From positions 620,001 to 684,000 of the forward strand of contig JADJTL010000003.1 of the NCBI GenBank assembly GCA_016711215.1: a DNA stretch of 64,000 bases, read 5' to 3'. Shown piece after piece: positions 1 to 8,615 of the stretch (its first letter is position 1; each line of letters begins with the position of its first letter). The position numbers and the translations under genes are program-made. The DNA comes from Pseudomonadota bacterium. Its GTDB lineage: Bacteria > Myxococcota_A > Polyangia > GCA-2747355. The notes beneath the pieces are model-generated. The model saw only the letters and a list, made by a program, of their open reading frames with translations, ran no database searches and had not been told where the DNA came from.

Positions 1-435
1 GAGCAGCTGGTCGCACTCATCACAGCGGGAAACCGGCGCGCGAAAGGGCTGCGTCCGCAGCGCCTCTTCCATGCGAATCAACAACATCTTGTCCGACTCG
101 CAGGGCGGCGGACAGAAGTAAGGCGAATAGAAACTGAGGATCTTCCCGTGACCGGTGAAGTTATTGATCAGGTTGACCTGCGTCATCATCGCCGGTGAGC
201 ACTCGATCAGATAGACGTCGAGCTGCTTCTGCTGGAGCTCGCCGAGCCAGTTGACCCAGTCGCGCACGCCGCAGGAGTTGATGCGCTCGACGTCGGCGCT
301 CTTGATCACGACCAGGGGCTTGGTCAAGCGCTCGGTGATGGCGCTGAGCGCGTTATCCTCGTCGATCACGCCGGCCAAGGCGACGTAATTGACGTTCTCG
401 AGTTCAGTTACCTCGACGTGCAGCCGATCACTCAT
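1..435 (-). CDS. STAS-like protein with C-terminal zinc-ribbon cysteines (3' end beyond window)
   Basis: The frame opens at an ATG at 435 with a GAGGG ribosome site 5 nt upstream and stays open to the window edge, giving 145 residues without a stop. Residues 1-95 resemble an anti-sigma-factor-antagonist (STAS) fold: a beta strand LEVTELENVNYVAL-like start, then VIKSADVERINSCGVRDW, where S54 sits where SpoIIAA-type proteins carry the phosphorylated serine of their DSSG motif (here NSCG). After it come CPPPC (about 110-114) and CDEC (about 138-141), which look like two halves of a zinc site. It is the last visible gene of a minus-strand block that includes a SpoIIE-type phosphatase and a Ser/Thr kinase, so a role as a phosphorylatable partner protein is plausible but inferred. 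The missing C-terminus leaves its full domain content unknown. Confidence 0.7.
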   Translation of the reverse strand, partial: MSDRLHVEVTELENVNYVALAGVIDEDNALSAITERLTKPLVVIKSADVERINSCGVRDWVNWLGELQQKQLDVYLIECSPAMMTQVNLINNFTGHGKILSFYSPYFCPPPCESDKMLLIRMEEALRTQPFRAPVSRCDECDQLL

Positions 436-498
436 CGTTCCCTCGCACTCGCCAGGCTACTCTGGCGCCTGAGCCTTGTCGAATTCATCGGGAGCCGC

Positions 499-3400
499 TC
501 AGCTCCAGAGCCGGCGGTGGTCCTCGACAAAGGCCGCCGAGACATAATACTGCGCCATGCGCTCCACTGCGGGCGAGGCCACCAAGAGGCCGCCCTCGCG
601 CACCACCGCCGGCGGGAAGGCGTCGGCGACGAGCGCCACCCGCGACCAGGCACCGAAGTCCTCGCCGAGCAGCAAGGGCAGACGATCCCATAGATCCACA
701 GTGCTCGCCAGCCAGCGGTCGAAGAGCTCGGGAAGGGGCCCGCCGATCCGCGCGCGGAGCTGAGTGAGCTGCCTGACCGTGCGCCGCGGCAAGCGCCGCA
801 GCAGCTCCTGAAAACCCGGTCCCTGCGCCTCGTCCTGCCCGAGGAGGACCAAGGTCAGCTCGCGCAAGCGACGCAGGCGCCCGGCCGCGCTGGCGAGCAA
901 GGAGGGGTAGCCAAGCCGCACCGCAACCGCCGCGCGCAGCAGCAAGACGCGCAGCTCGTCCCGCTCGAGCTGCAGGGCGACCTCCGAGAGCAGCACCGTG
1001 CTGCCCTGAACCCGCACCAGCGCCGCCTGCTCGGCGACGCGGGCGAGGGTCACGCCGGAAACGCCGAGCACCCGCGCCGCGAGGTCGCGGGCCTCCAGCG
1101 CAGGCCGGTGCACGACGGGCTGCCACTGGCTGCGGTCGGCCACCATCGCCTCGGGCAGCACCTCGTCAAAGACGTGCAACACGAAATCACACGGCGACTC
1201 GCGCCAGGGAGCCGTGAAGCTCTCCCAGCCCGCCACGCTGACCGGCCGGTCGAGCGCCGGCGGCAGCGCTCGGTCATCGCGTTGGCCCGTCGCCGACTCC
1301 AACACCTGGGCAGCGCGGCGCGCTGCAGCAGTGTCACCGACGGCGACCGAGAGCCTCAGGAGCTCGCCGTAGGCCTCGGCATAGGCCCCATGGTCAGCGA
1401 GCGCCGCCCGCAGAACGGTCGCCGCCTGCGCGTGGTCGCCGCGCGCCGCCAGCAGTCGAGCCAAGGCCACGCGGTCGTCGATCTCGCCCCTCGCGGCGGC
1501 AGCGTCGCCGCCGCGGCAGACCTTCTGCAGCAGTACGACCGCCCGTTCGGGATGGCCGCTCGCGGCATAGAACTGGGCCTGGGCCCGCTGCACCTCGTCG
1601 TGGCCGGTCTCGGCGTTCTGCTCGGCAGCCTTGAGCTCGCGCTCGGCGGCGCGGAGGTCGCCGGCGCCGAAGTGGCGCCGCGCCAGGGCAAGGTTGGCGG
1701 CGACCCACTGGGGCAACACCTCGCTCGCGCGCCGCCAGTGGCGCTCGGCCTCGCTCGCGCGACCGCTGCGGTAGGCTGCCATTCCCAGCAGCTGGAGCTG
1801 CTCCGCGAGACGCAGCGGCGTGAGCGCTGGCGCGCCGCTTTGACCCTCGCAGAGCGGCAGCATTTCGGCGTAGGCGGCCGGCGCAGCGCCAGCAAGCAGG
1901 AGGCACTCCACGAGCTTCTGGCGCGTCTCGTCGGCCGCGGGCTCGCGCTGAAGGATCTCGCGATAGAGCGCCGCCGCGCGCTCCGGTCGCCCGCGGCGCA
2001 GCAGCTCGAAGGACGCGAGCCAACCGGTCGCCGCCAGCCAATCGGGCGACCCGCCAGCCCGCGCGCGCAGTTGCTGCATCAGCTGCAGCGCTTCATCGCT
2101 CGCGTCGATCGCCAGCAGCAGGTCCGCGAGCGAGCGCGTCACCTCGAGCTCGTCGGGCGCCTGTTGCTGGGCGCGCCGAAAGAGCGCCAAGGCGCCCTCG
2201 ACGTCGCCCCGCTGCTCGGCCAGCGCGCCGAAGCAGGTGTCCACCAGCGCACGCGCCACCGGGTGCTGCTGCACCGGCTCCGAGTGGCTGAGCTGCTCCA
2301 AGGCGTGCTGGAAGTCGTAGGCCCCGGGGTGGTGGCGACAGAGCTCCAACAAGACCACCAGCGCCTCGGTGTCGGCGGGCGCGAGCTCGAGCGACTGGAG
2401 CGCGGCCTCGGCGGCCTGCGTCGGTCGCTCACAGCGGGCAAGCGCCCGAGCCCAGCGCACGTAAAAGCGCAGCTCGAGGGCCGGCGTGCGACGCAGCGTG
2501 CCACTGCGGTTGCAGACCTCACCCCAGCGCGCGGCCTCGGCGGCGTCGCCGCGGTCGGCGTGAATCTCGAAGAGGGCGAGGGCGGCGGGCAGACAGTCGG
2601 CGCTGACCTCGATCGCCCGGTGGTAACAGGCCTTCGCCTTCTCCGGATCGTTCAGCCGCTCCTTATAGAGCTCGCCGAGGCGAGCCAAGGTGTCGGCCTT
2701 GCCCTTCGGATCCTTCCAGATCCGCGCCTCGAGCTCGAGCGTGCGCGCGACGTGATCCCACTCGTTGCGGCGCGCGTGGAGGTCACGCAAGCCGTGCAGC
2801 GCCGGCAGGCAGGTCGCCGACATCTTGACGGCTCGCGTGTAGTAACGCAGCGCGTCGTGGTCGTTCGCGAACTGCGTCTCCATCACGGAGCCGCACTTGA
2901 AGCAGAGCAGCGCCCGGCGCCGATCGCTCGGCTCGATCGCGATCTGCTTCTCGGTCGTCTCGAGCAGCTCCTGCCAGCGCTCCCGCGACTCGTAGATGCG
3001 CGCCAGTGCGTCCAGCGCGGCTGCGCTGGCGGGCTCCTCCAGGTGCGCCTGGCGATAGATCGTCAGTGCGCGCTCGACATCGGGGATGCGCTCGCAGATC
3101 CCGGCGGCCCGCAACAGCGCCTCCAGGCGATGTAAGGGCTCGCCCATCCCCGCTGCGTGCTCGACCAGCAGATCGACCAATCGGCGGTGATCCTCCTGCC
3201 GCTCCAGGCGTCCCTCGAGGACGGCGAAGGCCTCGGCGTCCGTCGGATCGAGCTTGTAAAGCCGCTCGAAGAGCCTCAGGGCCTCGGCCTCATCGCGTAG
3301 GCGCTCACGCGCGACGCGCGCCGCCTGGCGGAGGAAGGCGATCTGCGCGGCGCGTTCGCGCGCGATGCTGGCCTGGCGCTCGTAGACGGTGACCATGCGG

Positions 3401-6400
3401 GCCCAATCCAGCCCCTCGGTCAGCACCTGCTCGAGCAGGCGTACCGTCGCGGTGTCGCCCGGTCGCAGCTCCAGGAGCTGGATGAAGCTGTCCGTCGCGC
3501 TCGACCGCGCCCCGAGCCGATCGAGCTCGATATGCCCCTTGCGCTCGAGCAGCGCCGCCGCCGCCTCGGGAAGGACGCCGCCGTTGCTCGCCGCCAGGGC
3601 CGCGAGCCGTCGTTCATAGAGCGACGCCAGCTCAGCCCAGCGCCCGTGTCGCGCATAGGCCTGCTCGCAGTAGCGCAACGCCGCCTCGTCGTCCGGGTAG
3701 AGCTGCTGCAGACTACCCAAGATGCGCAGCTCGGCCCCTTCGTCGCCGAGCTCCGCATAGAGCGCACCGAGCTGCAGCAGGGGCTCGAGCAGGTTGTCTT
3801 GGCCCTCGCTGACCGCGACGATTTGCTCGAGCACGCGGGCGCGCTCACGCGGCCCCTCCGTCAGGTCGACCCTGCTGGCGAGCAGGCGCAGCGCCTCGAT
3901 CTGCGTCGGCTGCGCGGCCAGGACCTGTTCGAGCTGCTGCCGCGCGAGGGTGCGATTGCCTAGCTGCTCGAGCGCCAGCCGCGCGAGCTCGATCCGCAGC
4001 GGCACGGCCTTCTCGGCGACGATCAAGGCGCTGTGCTCCTCCAGCAACGCCGCTAGCTCCGCCCAGCGCCCGCCATCCGCGAGCAGCGGATGAAGCAGCT
4101 CGAAGACGGCGACCGTGCCGGGCCTGGCGCGCCAGGCCTGCTGCAGCAAGGTCACAGCCTGCGCGCGCTCGCCCAGCCGCTCGAGCGCGATGCGCCCGGC
4201 CAGCAGCAGCGCCGCCTCCTTGGCCTCGGCCTGGCCGGCCTCACCAGCGGCGACCGCCCGCCAGGCCTCGACGGCCTCGGCCCAGCGCTGATCGGCGACC
4301 AGCGCCTCGGCCAGCGCCTGGCGCCCGGTCCGCGTCTGCTGCAGGAGGGGCGCGCTGGCAAAGAGCCGCGCCCGCTCGCCCGTGAGCTGACAAAGCTCGG
4401 CGAACTGCTGGCCCACGCGCTCGTCGGCGGGCGCCAGACTGAGCGCCTCAGCGCTGCGGTCGAGGGCAGGCTTGAGGTCGACGACGCCACCGCGCTGCGC
4501 GCCCCGCCGGCGCAGGTCACCGACGAGGTCGAGCAGGAGCGCGACCCGCTCAGCGGTCGGCGGCGCGAGCGAGAGCAGTCCTTCGAGCAGGGGGATGCGC
4601 TGATCATGGGCCTCCGGGCCGAGCAGGAGCCGCAACGCGTTGAGCGCTTCGGGCTGGAAGGGATTGAGCTCGAGCGCGCGGTAGAAGGCCTGCGGGGCGG
4701 CGGCCGCGGTCGGGTCGGCGGCACGGTGGAGCCGGCCGATCTCGCAAAAGAGCTCAGCCGCCTCGAGATCGTCGACCAGCGCTGCCGTCTGCTCGAGGGT
4801 CGCTGCCGCGGCGGCGGGCTGGCCGAGGCTGAGCTGCACCTCCGCGAGCTGGCGCAGCGTCGGCGCCGCGCCCGGCGCGAGCGCTCCAGCGCGTTCGAGC
4901 AGGCCCAACGCCTGCTGCCGTCCGTCGCTGCGGCGCGCGAGCTGCCGCGCCAGCTCACAGAGCGCGGCGACGGCGGCCGCGGGCTCGGCCCCCTCGAGGA
5001 CCGGTAGCAGCGCGCTGAGGAGCGCCTCCCAGCGCGCGCCGCTCGGCCAGCGCAGCGCGGTGAGCGCCAGCAGCGGGAGACTGGCGGGCAGCGTGCGCTG
5101 CGCCAGGGTCAGCAGCTGCTGGTCGACCGCCTCGTTCGCCGCGCGGTCTGCCGTGGCGACCTGAGGAGCACTGATGCCGTGAACGCTGGTGCCGAGCGCC
5201 GCGAAGGCGCAGAGGGCGCGCTCATGATCCGTCGTCAGGCGCTGGCCCAAGGTGAGCCAGGCCTCGCGCAGCAGGCCCGGTGCGCGCAGGCGCCGCGAGG
5301 CGGCGAGCAAGAGGCCGCCGGCCTCCCAGGCCAGCTCGGGCGGGGCCTCGCGGGTGAGGACGCGTAGCTGCTCGGCGATGGCGCGCAGCGCCGGAGGGTC
5401 GTCGATCGCCAGCTCCACGGCGAGGTGCAGCGCCGCCGCCGCCGCCGCCGGCGCGAGGTCGACGAGCACCGCCATCAACGCTCGCGCCAGCCCCGCGCGC
5501 TGCCCCAGGCGCGCCTGGCAGAGCAAGCGCATGCGCCGCAGCACCGGCCCGAGCACCACGTCGTCCGCCAGCGCCAGGGCCGCGTCGGCACGGGCCGGTT
5601 CGTCGGCGGCGACGAGGAGCTGCGCGGCGCGCAGCCGCAGCGCGGCTGCGAACGCGCTCTCATGCACGCGCGCACGCTGTAGGTGCTGCTCGGCGAGGGC
5701 GGGACCCTGCGCAGCGCAGCCACGCCTGGCGGCCAGCGCTTCGATCTCGGCCCAGGCTCGCGAGCGCTGGGTGACGGGCAGCGGCGGGAGGACGACCCCG
5801 CTGTCGGCCACGCAGAGGGCGAGCACCGCGGTCGTCGCCACCCGCTCGACCGCGCAGGCCGTAGTCCCGAGCGCAGCCTCCCGCGCCTGCAGCGCCGCGC
5901 CAACCGCCAGGCCGGGCGACGCCTCGGCCCACGCCAGATCGAGGAGCGACTCGGCGACGAAGAGCGGGAAGCGCGGGCTCAGCTGACCGAGGAGCGCCAC
6001 CTGCTCTTCGCGTTGGCCGAGCCGATCGCCGTAAACATGCGCCGCGAGGCATTGCTCCGTGGGATCCCCTTGCGCCAGCTCGGCCGCCAGCTCCTCCCAA
6101 CGGTCGGTCGTCACCAGCATCAGCTGCCGCACCAGCCGCGAAGCCTCGGCGGCATCGTCCCCCGCCGCGGCGCCCGCCGCGCGCGGCACCCGACGCTCCA
6201 GCGCTGGCGCGGCGGCGAGCCGGCGCAGATCCTCAGCCAGCGGCGAGCCGACCGGTCCCCGCTTGCCCTCGGGCTGCCCAGGCCCGTAGAGCGTGCATTG
6301 GCGCAAGAGCCAGCGCGGCAGCCGAGCCTCGTCCGCTTGCCCCTCCAGCGCGCCGCCAAGGTGCTGCTCGACCTCCGCGCATGGGGCGCCGAGGTCGAGA

Positions 6401-6558
6401 TAAGCGACGGCGACGAGCAAGCGATCGATCGAGGAGATCGGGTCGCCTTGCGCGATCGCCGCGAGCAAGCGCGCCCAATCGTCGGCCGCAGCGCGGGCGT
6501 CGGCGCTTGACGTCGGCGCCAGACCATCGCCCGCCGCATTCACTTCGTCACCGACCAT
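499..6558 (-). CDS. Giant cytosolic tetratricopeptide-repeat protein (2019 aa)
   Basis: This 2019-residue protein is almost entirely alpha-helical repeats of TPR type, with recurring A-x3-Y/F-x-R-A-L-x4-P-x-N/D patterns (for example YRQAHLEEPASAAALDALARIYE, abbreviated here by its motif). There is no signal peptide or membrane segment. The last roughly 270 residues (from about 1750) drop the repeat pattern and form a separate Arg/Leu-rich domain that I do not recognise. It probably acts as a scaffold. The start ATG has only a weak GGTGAG upstream and lies just after a run of 13-bp tandem repeats. The kinase gene ends 105 bp upstream on the same strand and the STAS-like gene begins 63 bp downstream, so joint expression is likely. 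Related giant TPR proteins are common in myxobacteria, usually without known function. Confidence 0.85.
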   Translation of the reverse strand: MVGDEVNAAGDGLAPTSSADARAAADDWARLLAAIAQGDPISSIDRLLVAVAYLDLGAPCAEVEQHLGGALEGQADEARLPRWLLRQCTLYGPGQPEGKRGPVGSPLAEDLRRLAAAPALERRVPRAAGAAAGDDAAEASRLVRQLMLVTTDRWEELAAELAQGDPTEQCLAAHVYGDRLGQREEQVALLGQLSPRFPLFVAESLLDLAWAEASPGLAVGAALQAREAALGTTACAVERVATTAVLALCVADSGVVLPPLPVTQRSRAWAEIEALAARRGCAAQGPALAEQHLQRARVHESAFAAALRLRAAQLLVAADEPARADAALALADDVVLGPVLRRMRLLCQARLGQRAGLARALMAVLVDLAPAAAAAALHLAVELAIDDPPALRAIAEQLRVLTREAPPELAWEAGGLLLAASRRLRAPGLLREAWLTLGQRLTTDHERALCAFAALGTSVHGISAPQVATADRAANEAVDQQLLTLAQRTLPASLPLLALTALRWPSGARWEALLSALLPVLEGAEPAAAVAALCELARQLARRSDGRQQALGLLERAGALAPGAAPTLRQLAEVQLSLGQPAAAAATLEQTAALVDDLEAAELFCEIGRLHRAADPTAAAAPQAFYRALELNPFQPEALNALRLLLGPEAHDQRIPLLEGLLSLAPPTAERVALLLDLVGDLRRRGAQRGGVVDLKPALDRSAEALSLAPADERVGQQFAELCQLTGERARLFASAPLLQQTRTGRQALAEALVADQRWAEAVEAWRAVAAGEAGQAEAKEAALLLAGRIALERLGERAQAVTLLQQAWRARPGTVAVFELLHPLLADGGRWAELAALLEEHSALIVAEKAVPLRIELARLALEQLGNRTLARQQLEQVLAAQPTQIEALRLLASRVDLTEGPRERARVLEQIVAVSEGQDNLLEPLLQLGALYAELGDEGAELRILGSLQQLYPDDEAALRYCEQAYARHGRWAELASLYERRLAALAASNGGVLPEAAAALLERKGHIELDRLGARSSATDSFIQLLELRPGDTATVRLLEQVLTEGLDWARMVTVYERQASIARERAAQIAFLRQAARVARERLRDEAEALRLFERLYKLDPTDAEAFAVLEGRLERQEDHRRLVDLLVEHAAGMGEPLHRLEALLRAAGICERIPDVERALTIYRQAHLEEPASAAALDALARIYESRERWQELLETTEKQIAIEPSDRRRALLCFKCGSVMETQFANDHDALRYYTRAVKMSATCLPALHGLRDLHARRNEWDHVARTLELEARIWKDPKGKADTLARLGELYKERLNDPEKAKACYHRAIEVSADCLPAALALFEIHADRGDAAEAARWGEVCNRSGTLRRTPALELRFYVRWARALARCERPTQAAEAALQSLELAPADTEALVVLLELCRHHPGAYDFQHALEQLSHSEPVQQHPVARALVDTCFGALAEQRGDVEGALALFRRAQQQAPDELEVTRSLADLLLAIDASDEALQLMQQLRARAGGSPDWLAATGWLASFELLRRGRPERAAALYREILQREPAADETRQKLVECLLLAGAAPAAYAEMLPLCEGQSGAPALTPLRLAEQLQLLGMAAYRSGRASEAERHWRRASEVLPQWVAANLALARRHFGAGDLRAAERELKAAEQNAETGHDEVQRAQAQFYAASGHPERAVVLLQKVCRGGDAAAARGEIDDRVALARLLAARGDHAQAATVLRAALADHGAYAEAYGELLRLSVAVGDTAAARRAAQVLESATGQRDDRALPPALDRPVSVAGWESFTAPWRESPCDFVLHVFDEVLPEAMVADRSQWQPVVHRPALEARDLAARVLGVSGVTLARVAEQAALVRVQGSTVLLSEVALQLERDELRVLLLRAAVAVRLGYPSLLASAAGRLRRLRELTLVLLGQDEAQGPGFQELLRRLPRRTVRQLTQLRARIGGPLPELFDRWLASTVDLWDRLPLLLGEDFGAWSRVALVADAFPPAVVREGGLLVASPAVERMAQYYVSAAFVEDHRRLWS

Positions 6559-6575
6559 CGCTCACCCGGCCTGCT

Positions 6576-6630
6576 TATCTGGCCTGTTGATCTGGCCCGT
6601 TGATCTGGCCTGTTGATCTGTTGATCTGGC
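6576..6630. repeat. 13-bp tandem repeat (TGATCTGGCCYGT), about four copies
   Basis: Two full 13-bp units (6588-6600 and 6601-6613) are flanked by a 12-bp variant at 6576-6587, an 8-bp truncated unit at 6614-6621 and a partial unit from 6622. They lie between the kinase stop and the start of the giant TPR gene. Confidence 0.8.
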
Positions 6631-6663
6631 GCCCGCGCTGCGCCTCTGCCGCTAAGGGGCAGG

Positions 6664-7866
6664 TCATGCTCTGAAGAGCACGAAGACCAGCGCCGCAAGC
6701 ACCACGACCACGGAGGCCACCACGAGCCCATACATCCACCACGCAGCCGCGCGCCGGCGTTGCCTTGGACCTCGATTCGGTTTGCCCTCGGCGCCATCGA
6801 GCGCCAGGACGAACTCACCGTAGTCCTCGTCGGGCGCCGTCCTGCGCGGCAGGACATCATACTCCTCGGTTGCCCTGCTGGCCGCGATCAGCGCCTCGTC
6901 TTGCTCCCACTCGGCATGAAAGAGCTCGCGCACGAGATCGCGTAGCTCGGTGTTGCTGAAGCGGTAGCGGGCCAACACCTGGCGCAGCGCCTCGGCCGCC
7001 TCACCCGCCGTTTGGAAGCGTTGTTCAGGGCTGCGCTCGAGCATGCGCAGCACGGCAGCATCGAGATCCTCCGGCACGCGCGGGTTGACCCTCGACGGGC
7101 TGGGCACCTCGGCCCGCCGCACGCGGTCCATCGTCTGGAAGTCGCTCGACCCCTTGAAGAGGCGCTCGCCGGTCAGCATCTCGTGCAGCGTGACGCCGAC
7201 GGAAAAGATGTCGGAGCGGTGATCGAGCGGCAGGCCGCGGACCTGCTCCGGCGACATGTGACCGATCTTGCCCTTGATCGCGCCGATCTCGCTGCTCAGC
7301 GCGGTCGCCGCCTTGGCGATCCCGAAATCCAGCAGCTTGACCTTCCCCTCGAAGCCGATGCGGATATTCGACGGGTTGACATCGCGGTTGACGAGCTTGA
7401 GCGGCCGCCCGTCACCATCGCGCAGCCCGTGGGAGTACTCCAGCCCCTCGCAGACCTGGCTAACGATGTAGAGCGCGTGTGGCACGGGTAGCCGCCGCAG
7501 GTAGTGGCTATGGATGCGCGGAATCAGCTGCGAGAGGTCGATCCCCGAGATGTACTCCATGCAGATGAAGGGGATGCCGTGGACGCGGCCGATCTCGAAG
7601 GTCTTGACGATGCCGTCGTGGTGCAGCTGCATCGCCAGCTTGCCTTCGCGGATGAACATCTCGACGAAGGCCGGCCGCGCCGCCAGCGACTTGCGCATGC
7701 ACTTGATGGCGAGCAGGCGACGCTGGCCCCTCGGCCGGGCGAGGAAGACCTCGGCCATACCGCCGCGACCGATGCGCCGCAGCAGGCGGTACTTGCCGAA
7801 GTTCGCCGGGGGCTCCGGGATAGCGCTGGCATCATCGTGCGCCAGGCTGTCGGCGCGCTCACTCAC
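6664..7866 (-). CDS. Membrane-anchored Hanks-type Ser/Thr protein kinase
   Basis: Residues 26-310 form a protein kinase domain: glycine loop RIGRGGMAEV (31-40), ATP lysine K55 in AIK, helix-C glutamate E74, catalytic loop VNRDVNPSN (159-167), magnesium loop DFG at 180-182 and the substrate-loop SPEQ. The catalytic loop reads Asn-Arg-Asp where HRD is usual, while the catalytic Asp and downstream Asn are kept, so activity is likely. A single membrane helix at about 377-399 ends the protein with only a short tail, so the kinase faces the cytoplasm. It starts with GTG. It lies between a PAS protein and a giant TPR protein on the same strand. The cluster also holds a SpoIIE-type phosphatase that could reverse its phosphorylation; that pairing is inferred. 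Confidence 0.9.
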   Translation of the reverse strand: MSERADSLAHDDASAIPEPPANFGKYRLLRRIGRGGMAEVFLARPRGQRRLLAIKCMRKSLAARPAFVEMFIREGKLAMQLHHDGIVKTFEIGRVHGIPFICMEYISGIDLSQLIPRIHSHYLRRLPVPHALYIVSQVCEGLEYSHGLRDGDGRPLKLVNRDVNPSNIRIGFEGKVKLLDFGIAKAATALSSEIGAIKGKIGHMSPEQVRGLPLDHRSDIFSVGVTLHEMLTGERLFKGSSDFQTMDRVRRAEVPSPSRVNPRVPEDLDAAVLRMLERSPEQRFQTAGEAAEALRQVLARYRFSNTELRDLVRELFHAEWEQDEALIAASRATEEYDVLPRRTAPDEDYGEFVLALDGAEGKPNRGPRQRRRAAAWWMYGLVVASVVVVLAALVFVLFRA

Positions 7867-7939
7867 GCGTCAGCCCCACGCGGCGCGCCGGGGAGGCGCG
7901 GGCAGCGCGCGATGTTGGAGGTAGACGGCACCACGGTCA

Positions 7940-8470
7940 TTAGCCGAAGAGGCTCGTCTTGGCCTTCAGCAGGGCCTGCTGCAGGCGGCCAACCTCACGG
8001 CTCAGTTCGAGCAGGCGGCCCGAGCGCTGGTGCAGCTTCTCCTTCAGCTCGGTCAGGCGGTTCTCGCTGACCTCGACCTGTCGCCGATACTTATTCTGCA
8101 CCGCGGACTCATCAGTGACGTTGCGCTGAACCTCCATCGCACCGATCAGCTCACCCTGCGCGTTGCGAATCGGAATCGCGCTCAGGATGAAGCTCAGCTC
8201 GCCCTCCTGCCCCTCCACGGTCCCGCGGATCTCGTCCAGACGCACGGGGGCGGCGCTGGCCCAGCACTGCTGCGCGATGCAGCGCTCCTTGCAGATATTG
8301 AGCTTCAGGACTTCGTGGCACTTCCTCGACTTGAGCGTGCGCGCGCTAGCGCGCGGGAGCATCGAGTAGAAGGCACGGTTGAAGTCGACGATGTTGCGGT
8401 CGCGGTCGACGATGAAATAGCTGTCGGTCAGGACCTCGGCGAACTGCCGCAGCTCCGCTGGGATGTCCAT
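7940..8470 (-). CDS. PAS-domain sensor protein with cysteine cluster and C-terminal coiled coil
   Basis: The 176-residue soluble protein has a PAS domain (about 10-120: YFIVDRDRNIVDFNRAF, and the terminal strand IGAMEVQRNVTD) followed by a coiled coil rich in Arg, Glu and Leu (about 125-170). Four cysteines fall in the order C-x8-C-x3-C-x4-C within KCHEVLKLNICKERCIAQQC-like sequence at about 50-70. Similar cysteine-containing PAS domains occur in deltaproteobacterial signalling proteins and may bind a metal cluster or sense redox state; that is inference. No output domain is present, so it probably signals through protein contact, perhaps to the kinase encoded 74 bp downstream. A GGGGG tract lies 6-10 nt before the ATG. 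Confidence 0.8.
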   Translation of the reverse strand: MDIPAELRQFAEVLTDSYFIVDRDRNIVDFNRAFYSMLPRASARTLKSRKCHEVLKLNICKERCIAQQCWASAAPVRLDEIRGTVEGQEGELSFILSAIPIRNAQGELIGAMEVQRNVTDESAVQNKYRRQVEVSENRLTELKEKLHQRSGRLLELSREVGRLQQALLKAKTSLFG

Positions 8471-8615
8471 CTTAGCCCCCTAGAACGCCGGCGGCAGGCC
8501 ACGGGCGGAGTATCGGGAGGTGCAGAGCGCCACCACCAAGCGCGCCATCTTAGCAGAGATGACGCGAGCAAAAGGAAATCTCGGGAGCGCGGCTGGCGAT
8601 CGCCGCAGTGCGGCT

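Noticed and set aside
1108..3135. Plus-strand open frame of 675 codons
   Set aside because: Antisense to the giant TPR gene, with Arg/Gln-rich composition and no motif.
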